Positions 1 to 7,890 of a stretch of DNA of 64,000 nucleotides are shown here, piece by piece; position 1 is the stretch's first letter; each line of letters begins with the position of its first letter. Under the pieces are notes generated by a model that did no database searches, was not told where the DNA came from, and saw only the letters and a list, made by a program, of their open reading frames with translations. Origin of the DNA: Pampinifervens sp037481935 (lineage in GTDB: Bacteria; Aquificota; Aquificia; Aquificales; Aquificaceae); the NCBI RefSeq assembly GCF_046159715.1, contig NZ_JBJXCT010000002.1:62001-126000 (forward strand), read 5' to 3'. The translations under genes and the position numbers were made by a program.

Positions 1-585
1 CTCAGGTCTTATCTTGTGGAGCAGTTTTTCAGGGAAGGTGCCAGTGGTGAAAGCTTTCCTGCCATAGTAGCGAGCGGAGAAGGCTCAGCCATACCTCACT
101 ATGAGACATCTCAGAGGTCTATAAAATACGGTGAACCTCTTCTGATAGATATGGGCCTCGTGTGGAAAGGCTATTGCACTGATTTTACCAGAACTGTTTT
201 CCTGGGAAAGGCAAACAGTGAATTCAGAAGAGTTTATCAGATCGTGCGAGATGCTCACCTTTTTGCCCTTGATAAAGTAAGGGTAGGGAAGAAGCTGGGT
301 GAGGTTGATAGAGTCGCAAGAGAATACATAAGAAAGAAGGGTTTTGGTAAGTTTTTCAACCATTCGCTTGGTCATGGTGTGGGTGTAGAAATACATGAGT
401 TTCCCAGAGTTTACTATAAAGGCAAGGATAAGGATGTAACAATAAAAGAAGGTATGGTATTCACCATAGAGCCAGGTATATACCTTCCCGGAAGATTTGG
501 AGTCAGACTTGAAAACATAGTGGTAGTCAACAGAGGTGTGGGAGAACCCCTTTCAAAAATCTCCCTTGACTTAGTGGAATTGTAA
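1..585 (+). CDS. M24 family Xaa-Pro aminopeptidase-like metallopeptidase, C-terminal part
   Basis: The open frame enters from base 1 without a stop, so this is the C-terminal part of a gene that begins before the window; a GTG at 16 is internal. The M24 (pita-bread) metal ligands can be read in order, numbered from that GTG: D45 (IDMG), D56 (TDFTRT), H120 (HSLGHGVG), E152 (FTIEPGIY) and E166 (RLENIVV). In this family they bind two metal ions and cleave an N-terminal residue preceding proline (PepP/PepQ) or the initiator Met. GHGVG...HE and the late EPGIY/RLEN spacing fit PepP/PepQ better than methionine aminopeptidase. Exact substrate is not determinable here. Confidence 0.88.
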   Translation, partial: LRSYLVEQFFREGASGESFPAIVASGEGSAIPHYETSQRSIKYGEPLLIDMGLVWKGYCTDFTRTVFLGKANSEFRRVYQIVRDAHLFALDKVRVGKKLGEVDRVAREYIRKKGFGKFFNHSLGHGVGVEIHEFPRVYYKGKDKDVTIKEGMVFTIEPGIYLPGRFGVRLENIVVVNRGVGEPLSKISLDLVEL

Positions 586-594
586 AGTTATAAT
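566..594 (+). promoter_or_regulatory. Promoter of tRNA-fMet
   Basis: TTGACT (566-571), a 17-bp spacer and a perfect TATAAT (589-594) lie inside the last codons of the peptidase gene and just after it. The expected start near 601 is 7 nt before the mature tRNA 5' end. Sigma70-type layout. Confidence 0.8.
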
Positions 595-607
595 TATACA
601 TCTGCTA

Positions 608-681
<74 letters not shown>

Positions 682-682
682 G

Positions 683-1306
683 TTAAAACTGTCTTAGGGG
701 AAAGTCTTTAAGTCTTTTGTCCCTTTTCTCCTTGAGGAGTCTGAGCAGGACAAGGGCTGTCATGTAGGCATCTTCAAGGGCATTGTGCTGGGTTGATAGG
801 GGCAATCTGTATTCTCTGAGGAGCTCCTCAAGGCTCGGCACCTTGCCTCTGTGTTCCACCATGTCCAGCAGGTCAAGGGCATAGACTTTCAGGGAGGCTT
901 TGCATTCTTCTCTGACCAGCTTTTTGAGCATGGCCATATCAATATTTACAAAGTACCCCGCCAGGACACAGCCTCTGGCATATTCCAGAAATTCCATACA
1001 CACTTCTCTCCTTTCCCTTGCCTTGCTCAGGCTATCCGGCGTTATGCCATGCACCCTTATTGAGTCCTCATATTCCCTTGTGGGTTTCAAAAGGGCATAA
1101 AAGCTCCTGCTCAGGTCAATTTTGAGATTCTCTATCTTCACAGCACCAAGGCTTATTGCCTCATCCTTTCTCAGGTCAAGACCAGTGGTTTCTGTATCAA
1201 AAACCGCAAAACATGTGTTTTCAGGCTTAGCCTCTTTGTCTATATGCCAGCCCAGCTCTTCTCGCCTTATTTTTTCTGAGAGTCCATCTATGAGCCACCT
1301 AATCAT
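683..1306 (-). CDS. DnaQ-like 3'-5' exonuclease (DEDDh)
   Basis: A 207-aa protein made of one exonuclease domain of the DNA polymerase III epsilon type. ExoI holds D37 and E39 (FDTETTG), ExoII holds NIDMAML with the second Asp, and ExoIIIe is HNALEDA with the catalytic His and last Asp, so all four acidic metal ligands plus His are present. A tail of about 30 residues precedes the domain. The start overlaps the end of the DUF294 gene by 4 nt (ATGA), and this pair is commonly adjacent in bacteria next to ActP-type symporters and acsA. It is probably a stand-alone nuclease of the acetate module rather than the replicative proofreading subunit. The stop lies 1 nt from the convergent tRNA-fMet. 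Confidence 0.9.
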   Translation of the reverse strand: MIRWLIDGLSEKIRREELGWHIDKEAKPENTCFAVFDTETTGLDLRKDEAISLGAVKIENLKIDLSRSFYALLKPTREYEDSIRVHGITPDSLSKARERREVCMEFLEYARGCVLAGYFVNIDMAMLKKLVREECKASLKVYALDLLDMVEHRGKVPSLEELLREYRLPLSTQHNALEDAYMTALVLLRLLKEKRDKRLKDFPLRQF

Positions 1307-3156
1307 TCAAAATACCTCAGGCTGTATCTTTCGTACAGGAACTCCTGAAATTCCTTTATTATTCTGAATACATCCTTCAGAGTTCCTTTTTCGGCCTTTG
1401 AAAGTCTGTCTGGATTTATGTAGTTGTCCGGGTCTTTACCTTCCTTCATCTTCTGTGCCTGAGACCTGAACCTGAGGGCAAGCAAGAACCTGTAGGCTTC
1501 TTTTAGGTCTTTTGCATAGTCCTCTGAGATTGCTCCTGCCTTACTCAGCTCTTCTATGCGTTCAAAGGTGTTCTGCTGAGCTATTCCCTTTTCAAGGGCA
1601 AGGGCTCTAACTCCCTGAGTTATGGGGAATATGCCACCCTTTTTTATGTCTATTTCTCCCCTGTGTTCACCACTTCTTTCCACCACAAAGTCCCTGAAAA
1701 AGCCTATAGGTGGCTTGAACCTTACCGCATCCACGGCAAGAAAGGGAATAAAGCCCGGGTTTTTCTCTATGCTCTTTCTTACATGCTCCCAGAGCTTCTG
1801 AACCAGTGTCTGGTCTCCAAAGACGTTCCTGAAGTCAAAGAAAATGGCTATGTTAAGTATGTTTTCTGGCTTTGGTTTTTCAATCCAGTCTGACACAGCC
1901 TGTTCCCACTCCTTTGAAGACCTTCTCCAGAAGGGGTTTGAGACCATAACGTTGCCAGGACAGGGAGGAAAACCTATTTCAAGAAGCACCTTTATGTATT
2001 CCTTTGAAAATCTTTCAAAGTATACCTTTGGCTCAAAGTCAAGAAGAGGATAATCCTGGTAAATGAGGGCGTTATCCTGGTCTGTCTTGAGGCTTTGCTC
2101 TCTTCTTCCTTCACTTCCCAGAACCATTATGCTGAAGGGCACCACAGGCTCTTCACCCAGTCTGCTCAGGGCTACATAAACTGCCCTTTTCATAAAGCGG
2201 TCGTTTATCTCCGATATGTATTCCCCCAGTCTTTCAGGGTCAGTGCCATGAAATACAAGCTCCAGCACCTGTTCCTTTACGAGACCATAAAGGTATCTGA
2301 GGTCTTCTACCGTCTTTGCCTTGTCTATCTCCTTTATCAGAAGAACTGCGTTCTTGCTTTCGTAGGCTATTATGTCCCTGTCTTCAAGAAGCCCTACAGG
2401 CTTGTTTTCTCTCGTTATGAGCAGCTTCCTTATGCCGTGCCTTGCCATAAGCACCATAGCATCATAAAGGGTTTTGTTGCTCTCTAAAGAAATCACAGGA
2501 AAGGTGGCCACATCCCTGAGTTTTACCTCCTCAGGTCTTAGTCCCTTAGCCAGAACCCTTTTGAGCACATCCCTTTCGGTCAGAATACCAAAAGCCTCAG
2601 GCAGCCTTACCAGGACACAGGTGCTGTCCCTCGCAACCATTTCCTTTACCGCATCTTCAACGGTCAGGGAGCCATCAAGCACCAGCAGTGGTCTGAGATT
2701 TATATCCTCAAGTCGCACCTCCATGTGCCTCTCTACGGTGGAAGTAGCCTTTTTTGAACTGGTCAGTAGTCTTTTTGCCAGCTTCTGAGTAAAGTATTCT
2801 CTGAAACCTTCATGGTCCCCCATGAGAGAGTTGAAGAGTTTTCTATTCAGCAAGAATACCACGCTGTCTTCTACAGCCTTTGCAGTAGAACTTGGCGGTG
2901 ATTTGCTCATAAGTGATATGTAGCCAAAGGTTTCCCCCTCATGCAGGTATTCCACTGGCTGTCCTTCTCTTTCAAGAAGCACGCTGCCGCTCCTTAGTAT
3001 GTGGAGAAATTCAAGAGGTTTTGAGCCCTCCTCAAAGATAACTTCACCCTTTCTAAAATACTCTACCAGCAGGTTGTGGGCAACGGTTCTTATTTGCTTT
3101 TCACTCAGAAGATTAAAGGGTTCTACCTCTGACAGAAATCTCTCCGCATCCAGCAT
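1303..3156 (-). CDS. cNMP-binding / CBS pair / DUF294 nucleotidyltransferase-like regulator
   Basis: The start at 3156 is chosen because its ATG overlaps the upstream stop as TGATG; an in-frame ATG at 3225 would overlap the previous gene by 70 nt. The 617-aa protein has a cyclic-nucleotide-binding fold (about 1-110), two CBS motifs (about 155-285), and a DUF294 GlnD-like nucleotidyltransferase domain with GSEGRREQ and TDQDN, followed by a helical C-terminal domain. The family is thought to sense adenylate or cyclic nucleotides and control the neighbouring sodium:solute symporter; that role is inferred from conserved context, not shown. It is followed with 4-nt overlap by the exonuclease gene. 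Confidence 0.9.
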   Translation of the reverse strand: MLDAERFLSEVEPFNLLSEKQIRTVAHNLLVEYFRKGEVIFEEGSKPLEFLHILRSGSVLLEREGQPVEYLHEGETFGYISLMSKSPPSSTAKAVEDSVVFLLNRKLFNSLMGDHEGFREYFTQKLAKRLLTSSKKATSTVERHMEVRLEDINLRPLLVLDGSLTVEDAVKEMVARDSTCVLVRLPEAFGILTERDVLKRVLAKGLRPEEVKLRDVATFPVISLESNKTLYDAMVLMARHGIRKLLITRENKPVGLLEDRDIIAYESKNAVLLIKEIDKAKTVEDLRYLYGLVKEQVLELVFHGTDPERLGEYISEINDRFMKRAVYVALSRLGEEPVVPFSIMVLGSEGRREQSLKTDQDNALIYQDYPLLDFEPKVYFERFSKEYIKVLLEIGFPPCPGNVMVSNPFWRRSSKEWEQAVSDWIEKPKPENILNIAIFFDFRNVFGDQTLVQKLWEHVRKSIEKNPGFIPFLAVDAVRFKPPIGFFRDFVVERSGEHRGEIDIKKGGIFPITQGVRALALEKGIAQQNTFERIEELSKAGAISEDYAKDLKEAYRFLLALRFRSQAQKMKEGKDPDNYINPDRLSKAEKGTLKDVFRIIKEFQEFLYERYSLRYFE

Positions 3157-3386
3157 CAGAATAATTTTACGACCGCATACCTGAGAATAAATAGAGTCAG
3201 AACTATCGCAAGCGTATGACAGCAAGGCAGAAACCTTCTGTATAGCCTATAGGCTGGCTCGGTAGGAAGGTATAGCATGTTGTAGAAAAAGTTTTTTCTG
3301 TCAGTGGTAAAGAAGGAAAGGGCGGCCCGCCCCAGGACGAGCCACATGTAAAAGGCAAGGCTGTAATTTAGAAAGCTCTCTATCAT
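3156..3386 (-). CDS. YggT-like small membrane protein
   Basis: A 76-aa hydrophobic protein with two predicted membrane helices (about 6-24 and 56-74) flanking a short loop containing PTEPAYRLYRR. The P-x2-P-x-Y-x-L-x-R-R pattern after helix 1 and before helix 2 is like the YggT family, whose function is unsettled. It is translationally coupled at both ends: ATGA overlap with the symporter upstream and TGATG with DUF294 downstream. It likely belongs to the same transporter complex, which is an inference from coupling only. Confidence 0.65.
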   Translation of the reverse strand: MIESFLNYSLAFYMWLVLGRAALSFFTTDRKNFFYNMLYLPTEPAYRLYRRFLPCCHTLAIVLTLFILRYAVVKLF

Positions 3387-5383
3387 TCCTCAGCGCCAGC
3401 CTTGACCGCACCCTTTGGATAGCGTATGCTGTCCACAAACTCCTGAAGTTTTTGGGGTGGCGGTGGCGTGAGCCTTGAAACCACAAGGGCAACAAGGAAG
3501 TTAAGGGGCATGCCAAAGATACCCGAGGCTATGGGCTTTATGCCATAAATCTCAAAGCCCTTGAACCTGCTAAGATAAAGATAGATTATGGTCACTATAA
3601 GACCCACAATCATGCCAGCTATGGCCCCCTGCTTGTTCATTCTTTTGTCCCATATGCCGAGCACGAGGGCGGGGAATAGGGATGCGGCCGCAAGGGAGAA
3701 AGCCCATGCCACAAGCTCAACGATTATAGCAAGCCTGAAGCTGGCCACATAGGCACCTATTAGAGCTACCACGAGAAGAAGAGCTTTCCCTATTTTGACC
3801 CTCGTGGAGGGTGAAAGGTTGGGGTTTATCATCTTGTAATAAAGGTCGTGGGATATGGCGTTGGAGATGGTGATAAGCAGTCCGTCGGCGGTGGACAGGG
3901 CTGCCGCAAGACCACCCGCTGCCACAAAGCCCGCTATCACATAGGGAAGTCCGGCTATCTCGGGAGTGGCGAGCACCACCATGTCTGGGTGTATGGAAAT
4001 CTCCGCAAACTGAACGATACCATCACCGTTTAGGTCCTTTATGGTTATAAGGTTTACCTTTGCCCATTTCTGCACCCAGTCGGGAAGCTCGCTGAAGGCT
4101 TTGCCCACAAGGTTCAGTATCTCATACCTTCCAAAGGCTGCATAGGCAGGTGCGGTTATATAGAGAAGAAGTATGAAAAAGAGCGCCCATCCTGCAGATG
4201 TTCTCGCCTCCCTCACGGTGGGTGTAGTGTAGAACCTCATTATGACGTGGGGAAGTCCTGCGGTTCCAAGCATGAGCATAAGGGTGAGTGCGAGGAAGTT
4301 TGCCATGCCCTTGGCGTCAGAGGGGGGTGCCACATAGGATTTGGGAGGCTTGGAGGCTTCCTGAGCCTTTTTCATGGCATCGGTCCACTTTTCCTTTGCT
4401 TCCTCTGGGGACTTGGGGTATTCTTTGAGCTGTTTCTCTACTTCAGCCCTCTTGGGGTCATCCGCCGGCATGGCTTTCAGCTTTTCCTCAAGCTCCTTTT
4501 TACCCTGCTCCCAGCTCTGAGGCAGTGCCGCTATCTTTGCCTTTAGGTCTTCTGCCCTCTTTTTGTGTATATCCCTTACTTCCTGCTCTTTTGGGTCATC
4601 CTTGAGCTGTGCAAACCTCTGCTCTATGCCCTGAAGGGCAAAGCCGTAAGAGACCTGAGATATGGGATTGCCCGTGTATTTGTAAGAGAGCACTGTAACG
4701 GGTATAAGGTATGCGATTATGAGCACTATATACTGAGCAACCTGCGTCCAGGTTACCGCCTTCATACCTCCCAGGAAAGAACATACCAGTATGCCCGCAA
4801 GACCCACAAAGACGCCTACTTCAAAGGGAAGTCCAAGAAGCCTGCTGGCTATTATACCCACGCCCGTTATCTGAGCCACAAGGTATGTAAAGGACACTAT
4901 TAGGGTTGCCACTATCCCTACAAACCTTGGAAACTTCCCACCATATCTGGCATCAAGAAAGTCTGGTATGGTGTAGGCACCGAACTTTCTCAAATAAGGT
5001 GCGATGAGAACCCCGAGGAGCACATAACCACCCGTCCATCCCATTATGAAGGCAAGTCCGTTATAACCCTGAAGGGCAAGAGCACCGGCCATGCCTATAA
5101 AGGATGCTGCGGACATCCAGTCGGCCGCCGTTGCCATTCCGTTAAAGATCGCAGGAACCCTCCTTCCTGCTACGTAGTATTCGGCCACCTGTCCCGTTCT
5201 TGATATGATTCCGATGGCCGCATAGACCGCTATGGTTCCAAAAAGGAACACATAACCTATGAAGGTAGGAGAAAGTCCAAGGGTCTTTTCTCCTATGTAG
5301 AGGAGAATAAGGAGAGCTATAAGACCGCCCGTATAAATGGCGTAGACTTTTCTCAACCTCTCTGCAAAGCTCCTGTCCACCAT
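3383..5383 (-). CDS. Sodium:solute symporter, ActP/VC_2705-like, with charged insert and EF-hand loop
   Basis: A 666-aa SSS-family transporter with about 13 membrane helices, matching the ActP-like subfamily that sits with DUF4212, DUF294 and acsA. It probably imports acetate or a related monocarboxylate with Na+. Two oddities are visible. Residues 250-358 form a highly charged, coiled-coil-prone insert (KKELEEKLKAMPADDPKRAE), and residues 450-461 (bases 4001-4036) read D-L-N-G-D-G-I-V-Q-F-A-E, a canonical 12-residue EF-hand loop. The SSS core motifs (ADWMSAASF near 86-94, ALSTADGLL) are intact. RBS GGAGGAG overlaps the end of the small subunit gene, so translation is coupled. Confidence 0.92.
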   Translation of the reverse strand: MVDRSFAERLRKVYAIYTGGLIALLILLYIGEKTLGLSPTFIGYVFLFGTIAVYAAIGIISRTGQVAEYYVAGRRVPAIFNGMATAADWMSAASFIGMAGALALQGYNGLAFIMGWTGGYVLLGVLIAPYLRKFGAYTIPDFLDARYGGKFPRFVGIVATLIVSFTYLVAQITGVGIIASRLLGLPFEVGVFVGLAGILVCSFLGGMKAVTWTQVAQYIVLIIAYLIPVTVLSYKYTGNPISQVSYGFALQGIEQRFAQLKDDPKEQEVRDIHKKRAEDLKAKIAALPQSWEQGKKELEEKLKAMPADDPKRAEVEKQLKEYPKSPEEAKEKWTDAMKKAQEASKPPKSYVAPPSDAKGMANFLALTLMLMLGTAGLPHVIMRFYTTPTVREARTSAGWALFFILLLYITAPAYAAFGRYEILNLVGKAFSELPDWVQKWAKVNLITIKDLNGDGIVQFAEISIHPDMVVLATPEIAGLPYVIAGFVAAGGLAAALSTADGLLITISNAISHDLYYKMINPNLSPSTRVKIGKALLLVVALIGAYVASFRLAIIVELVAWAFSLAAASLFPALVLGIWDKRMNKQGAIAGMIVGLIVTIIYLYLSRFKGFEIYGIKPIASGIFGMPLNFLVALVVSRLTPPPPQKLQEFVDSIRYPKGAVKAGAEE

Positions 5384-5384
5384 C

Positions 5385-5642
5385 TTACTCCTCCTCTACT
5401 CCGTATTTTCTGTCCACCTTATCCATGCTTTTTGCATAAAAAATGATAAGAAGAAGAAAAACGATGAGTGCACCCTGAGAACCCATGTAATAGCCCAGTG
5501 GAAAGCCAAAGATAACCACCTTGTTGAGCCAGCCCGATATCAGGGCAGCACCGTAAGAGACAAGAGCCCATATGAGGAGAACCAGAATCATAAGGTTTCG
5601 ATTCTCCCGCCAGTAGCTTTCCAGCTGCTCTTTTGACAGCAT
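5385..5642 (-). CDS. DUF4212 small subunit of the solute:sodium symporter
   Basis: Start 5642 is preferred over an in-frame ATG at 5660 because AGGAGGT lies at the right distance in front of it and would otherwise be read as codons. The 85-aa product has two membrane helices (about 16-36 and 50-70), and its start MLSKEQLESYWRENRN is typical of DUF4212. In the family it is the accessory subunit of VC_2705-type symporters. It is the first gene of the five-gene minus-strand operon, behind a strong promoter, and is divergent from acsA. Confidence 0.9.
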   Translation of the reverse strand: MLSKEQLESYWRENRNLMILVLLIWALVSYGAALISGWLNKVVIFGFPLGYYMGSQGALIVFLLLIIFYAKSMDKVDRKYGVEEE

Positions 5643-5673
5643 GGTTTTACCTCCTTCCAAAAGTTTGTGATTT

Positions 5674-5701
5674 ATTTTACAAGTTTTTTATTTTGTGTCA
5701 A
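5674..5701 (-). promoter_or_regulatory. Promoter of the symporter operon
   Basis: On the minus strand TTGACA (5701-5696) is followed by a 16-bp A-rich spacer and TAAAAT (5679-5674). It faces DUF4212 at 5642. Together with the acsA promoter it forms a divergent control region of about 240 bp. Confidence 0.75.
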
Positions 5702-5768
5702 GAGTATGGTGTTTTTAGCATATATTTATGTCTCTTTTTCAAAAACATATGATAAAAGTCGTAAGATT

Positions 5769-5796
5769 TTGACCGGATTGATAAATAATTTAAACT
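5769..5796 (+). promoter_or_regulatory. Candidate promoter of acsA
   Basis: TTGACC (5769-5774), a 16-bp spacer and TAAACT (5791-5796) precede acsA by 84 nt. TAAACT is also the -10 used by three of the Pho promoters in this window. No operator repeat was recognised in the leader. Confidence 0.5.
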
Positions 5797-5880
5797 ACAA
5801 GTGCAGGTTTTAAATCCATGTTTTCCGTAATACAATCTGGGTTATACTTTTTTAAACAAATCAGCCGAGGAGGTTTTAAC

Positions 5881-7773
5881 ATGGAAGTAAGAGAAGAGGT
5901 TCACCTGAAGGTAGAGGAGAAATACAGCCCACCAGCCCATGTGGTTGAGAAGGCATGGGTAAAAGACTACGAAGGCCTCTATCAGGAATCTATCAGGGAC
6001 AGGGAAGGCTTCTGGGCAAAGATGGCTGAAGAACTCCACTGGTTCAAAAAGTGGGACAGGGTCCTTGAGTGGAACTACCCCTATGCCAAGTGGTTCGTAG
6101 GCGGGAAGACCAACATAACCTACAACTGTCTTGACAGACATGTGCAGAATGGAAAGAGAAACAAGGTGGCATACATCTTCGTGGACGAGGACGGCAGAGA
6201 AAAGAAGATTACATACGGTGAACTCCTTGAGCTTGTGAACCGCATAGCGAATGGTCTAAAGTCTCTTGGGGTTAAAAAGGGAGACAGGGTCTCCATCTAC
6301 ATGCCCAACACCATAGAGGCCATAGCCTGCATGCTTGCCTGCGCCAGAATTGGGGCCATACACAGTGTGGTCTTTGCTGGCTTCAGTGAGGGGGCTCTCA
6401 GGCTCAGGATTGAGGATGCCAAGGCAAAGGTGGTCCTGACCGCAAGCTACACGAAAAGAAGAGGCAAAAAGATAGACCTCTTTGCCACCGTCCAGAGGGC
6501 AATAGACGGTCTTGGGTTCGTGGACAGGGTTGTAGTGTGGGACAGGGATGGAGATGTGCTTAACGGCTCTGGTGGTCTCTTTGTCAGCTTTGATGAGCTT
6601 GTCAAAAACGGCGCACCCGATTGTGAGCCCGTGCAGATGGACGCAGAGGACCCCCTCTTTATTCTCTACACCTCTGGAACTACAGGAAAGCCCAAGGGTG
6701 TCCTTCACACAACGGGTGGCTACATGGTGGGAACCTACTTCACCACCAAGATTACCTTTGACCTTCATTACGATGACATTTACTGGTGCACTGCAGACAT
6801 AGGCTGGATAACAGGACACAGCTACATAGTCTACGGTCCTCTTGCATGCGGAGCTACGTCTGTTATTACAGAGGGTGCACCCGACTACCCTGACCCGGGA
6901 AGGTGGTGGAGCTATGTGGAAAAATACAGAGTGAACATCTTCTACACGGCTCCCACCGCCATAAGGATGTTTATGAGATACGGAGAGCAGTGGCCGGCAA
7001 AGTATGACCTTTCCTCTCTGAGAATTCTTGGCTCTGTGGGAGAACCCATAAACCCAGAGGCGTGGCACTGGTATTACAAGCACATAGGCAGGGAAAACTG
7101 TGCCATAGTGGACACCTGGTGGCAGACCGAGACTGGAATGCACATGATAACCACCATACCCTCATATCCTGCAAAGCCCGGAAAGGCTGGAAAGCCCTAC
7201 TTTGGCATAGAAGTGGCCGTGGTGGACAGCCAGGGTAATGAGCTCCCTCCGAACACAGTCGGAAACCTTGTAATAAAGACCCCATGGCCCTCCATGCTGA
7301 GAACCTGCTGGGGAGAGCCAGAGAGGTATGAGAAATACTGGAACACCATACCCGGCTACTATCTGGCAGGAGACCTTGCCACTTATGATGAAGAGGGTTA
7401 TGTGATGATACTGGGTCGTGCGGATGATGTTCTCAACGTGGCGGGACACAGGATAGGAACTATGGAAGTAGAAAGTGCCCTCGTGGACCACCCCTCTGTG
7501 GCAGAGGCTGCAGTAATAGGAAAGCCGCATGAGATAAAGGGTGAGTCCATAAAGGCCTTTGTCATTCTGAAAAAGGGCGTGGAGCCTTCAGACCACCTAA
7601 AAGAGGAAATAAAACAGCACGTGAGGCAGATTCTGGGCGCCATAGCAGTTCCTGACGAGATAGAGTTTGTGGAAAAGCTGCCAAAGACGAGGAGCGGGAA
7701 AATCATGAGGAGGGTTCTCAAGGCTCAGGAACTCGGGCTTCCAGTGGGGGACGTCTCAACGCTGGAGGACTGA
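5881..7773 (+). CDS. acsA: Acetyl-CoA synthetase (AMP-forming)
   Basis: Activates acetate with ATP and CoA via acetyl-AMP. The start at 5881 follows GAGGAGG at correct spacing; an in-frame ATG at 5818 lacks an RBS. The 630-aa length is close to family norm. Motifs: P-loop-like YTSGTTGKPKG from residue 263, the WWQTETG signature (VDTWWQTETGMHM), and C-terminal PKTRSGKIMRR with K607, the lysine acetylated by Pat-type enzymes in homologues. Divergent from the ActP-like symporter operon, so uptake and activation of acetate are probably co-regulated. In a chemolithoautotroph this would salvage or assimilate acetate. Confidence 0.97.
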   Translation: MEVREEVHLKVEEKYSPPAHVVEKAWVKDYEGLYQESIRDREGFWAKMAEELHWFKKWDRVLEWNYPYAKWFVGGKTNITYNCLDRHVQNGKRNKVAYIFVDEDGREKKITYGELLELVNRIANGLKSLGVKKGDRVSIYMPNTIEAIACMLACARIGAIHSVVFAGFSEGALRLRIEDAKAKVVLTASYTKRRGKKIDLFATVQRAIDGLGFVDRVVVWDRDGDVLNGSGGLFVSFDELVKNGAPDCEPVQMDAEDPLFILYTSGTTGKPKGVLHTTGGYMVGTYFTTKITFDLHYDDIYWCTADIGWITGHSYIVYGPLACGATSVITEGAPDYPDPGRWWSYVEKYRVNIFYTAPTAIRMFMRYGEQWPAKYDLSSLRILGSVGEPINPEAWHWYYKHIGRENCAIVDTWWQTETGMHMITTIPSYPAKPGKAGKPYFGIEVAVVDSQGNELPPNTVGNLVIKTPWPSMLRTCWGEPERYEKYWNTIPGYYLAGDLATYDEEGYVMILGRADDVLNVAGHRIGTMEVESALVDHPSVAEAAVIGKPHEIKGESIKAFVILKKGVEPSDHLKEEIKQHVRQILGAIAVPDEIEFVEKLPKTRSGKIMRRVLKAQELGLPVGDVSTLED

Positions 7774-7778
7774 AAACT

Positions 7779-7793
7779 GGGGGCTTTGCCCCC
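7779..7793 (+). terminator. GC-rich hairpin after acsA
   Basis: GGGGGC-TTT-GCCCCC is a perfect 6-bp stem with a 3-nt loop, 6 nt after the acsA stop. No clear T-run follows, so it may be a weak terminator or mRNA stabiliser. A 17-nt copy including flanking T bases recurs after thiC. Confidence 0.5.
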
Positions 7794-7890
7794 TTCCATC
7801 CAAAAACAACCCTGACCCTGCAAAATCTCATATTGAAATAGTCCTTTTCTGGAATATCTTTTTAACACCAATCTTATAAGGAGGTATCTC

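Noticed and set aside
3156..3225. Longer N-terminus for the DUF294 protein from ATG 3225
   Set aside because: It would overlap the YggT-like gene by 70 nt, whereas the TGATG junction at 3156 gives a clean coupled start at the cNMP domain.
5818..5880. Longer acsA starting at ATG 5818
   Set aside because: No RBS there; GAGGAGG lies just before ATG 5881 and the protein then begins at normal family length.
6256..7143. 295-aa open frame antisense to acsA
   Set aside because: Shadow of a high-GC third-position gene; acsA is certain and the antisense product shows no domain.
7774..7890. TPP riboswitch in the thiC leader
   Set aside because: The conserved CTGAGA and the downstream ACCTGA core are not present; the leader is short and holds one hairpin.
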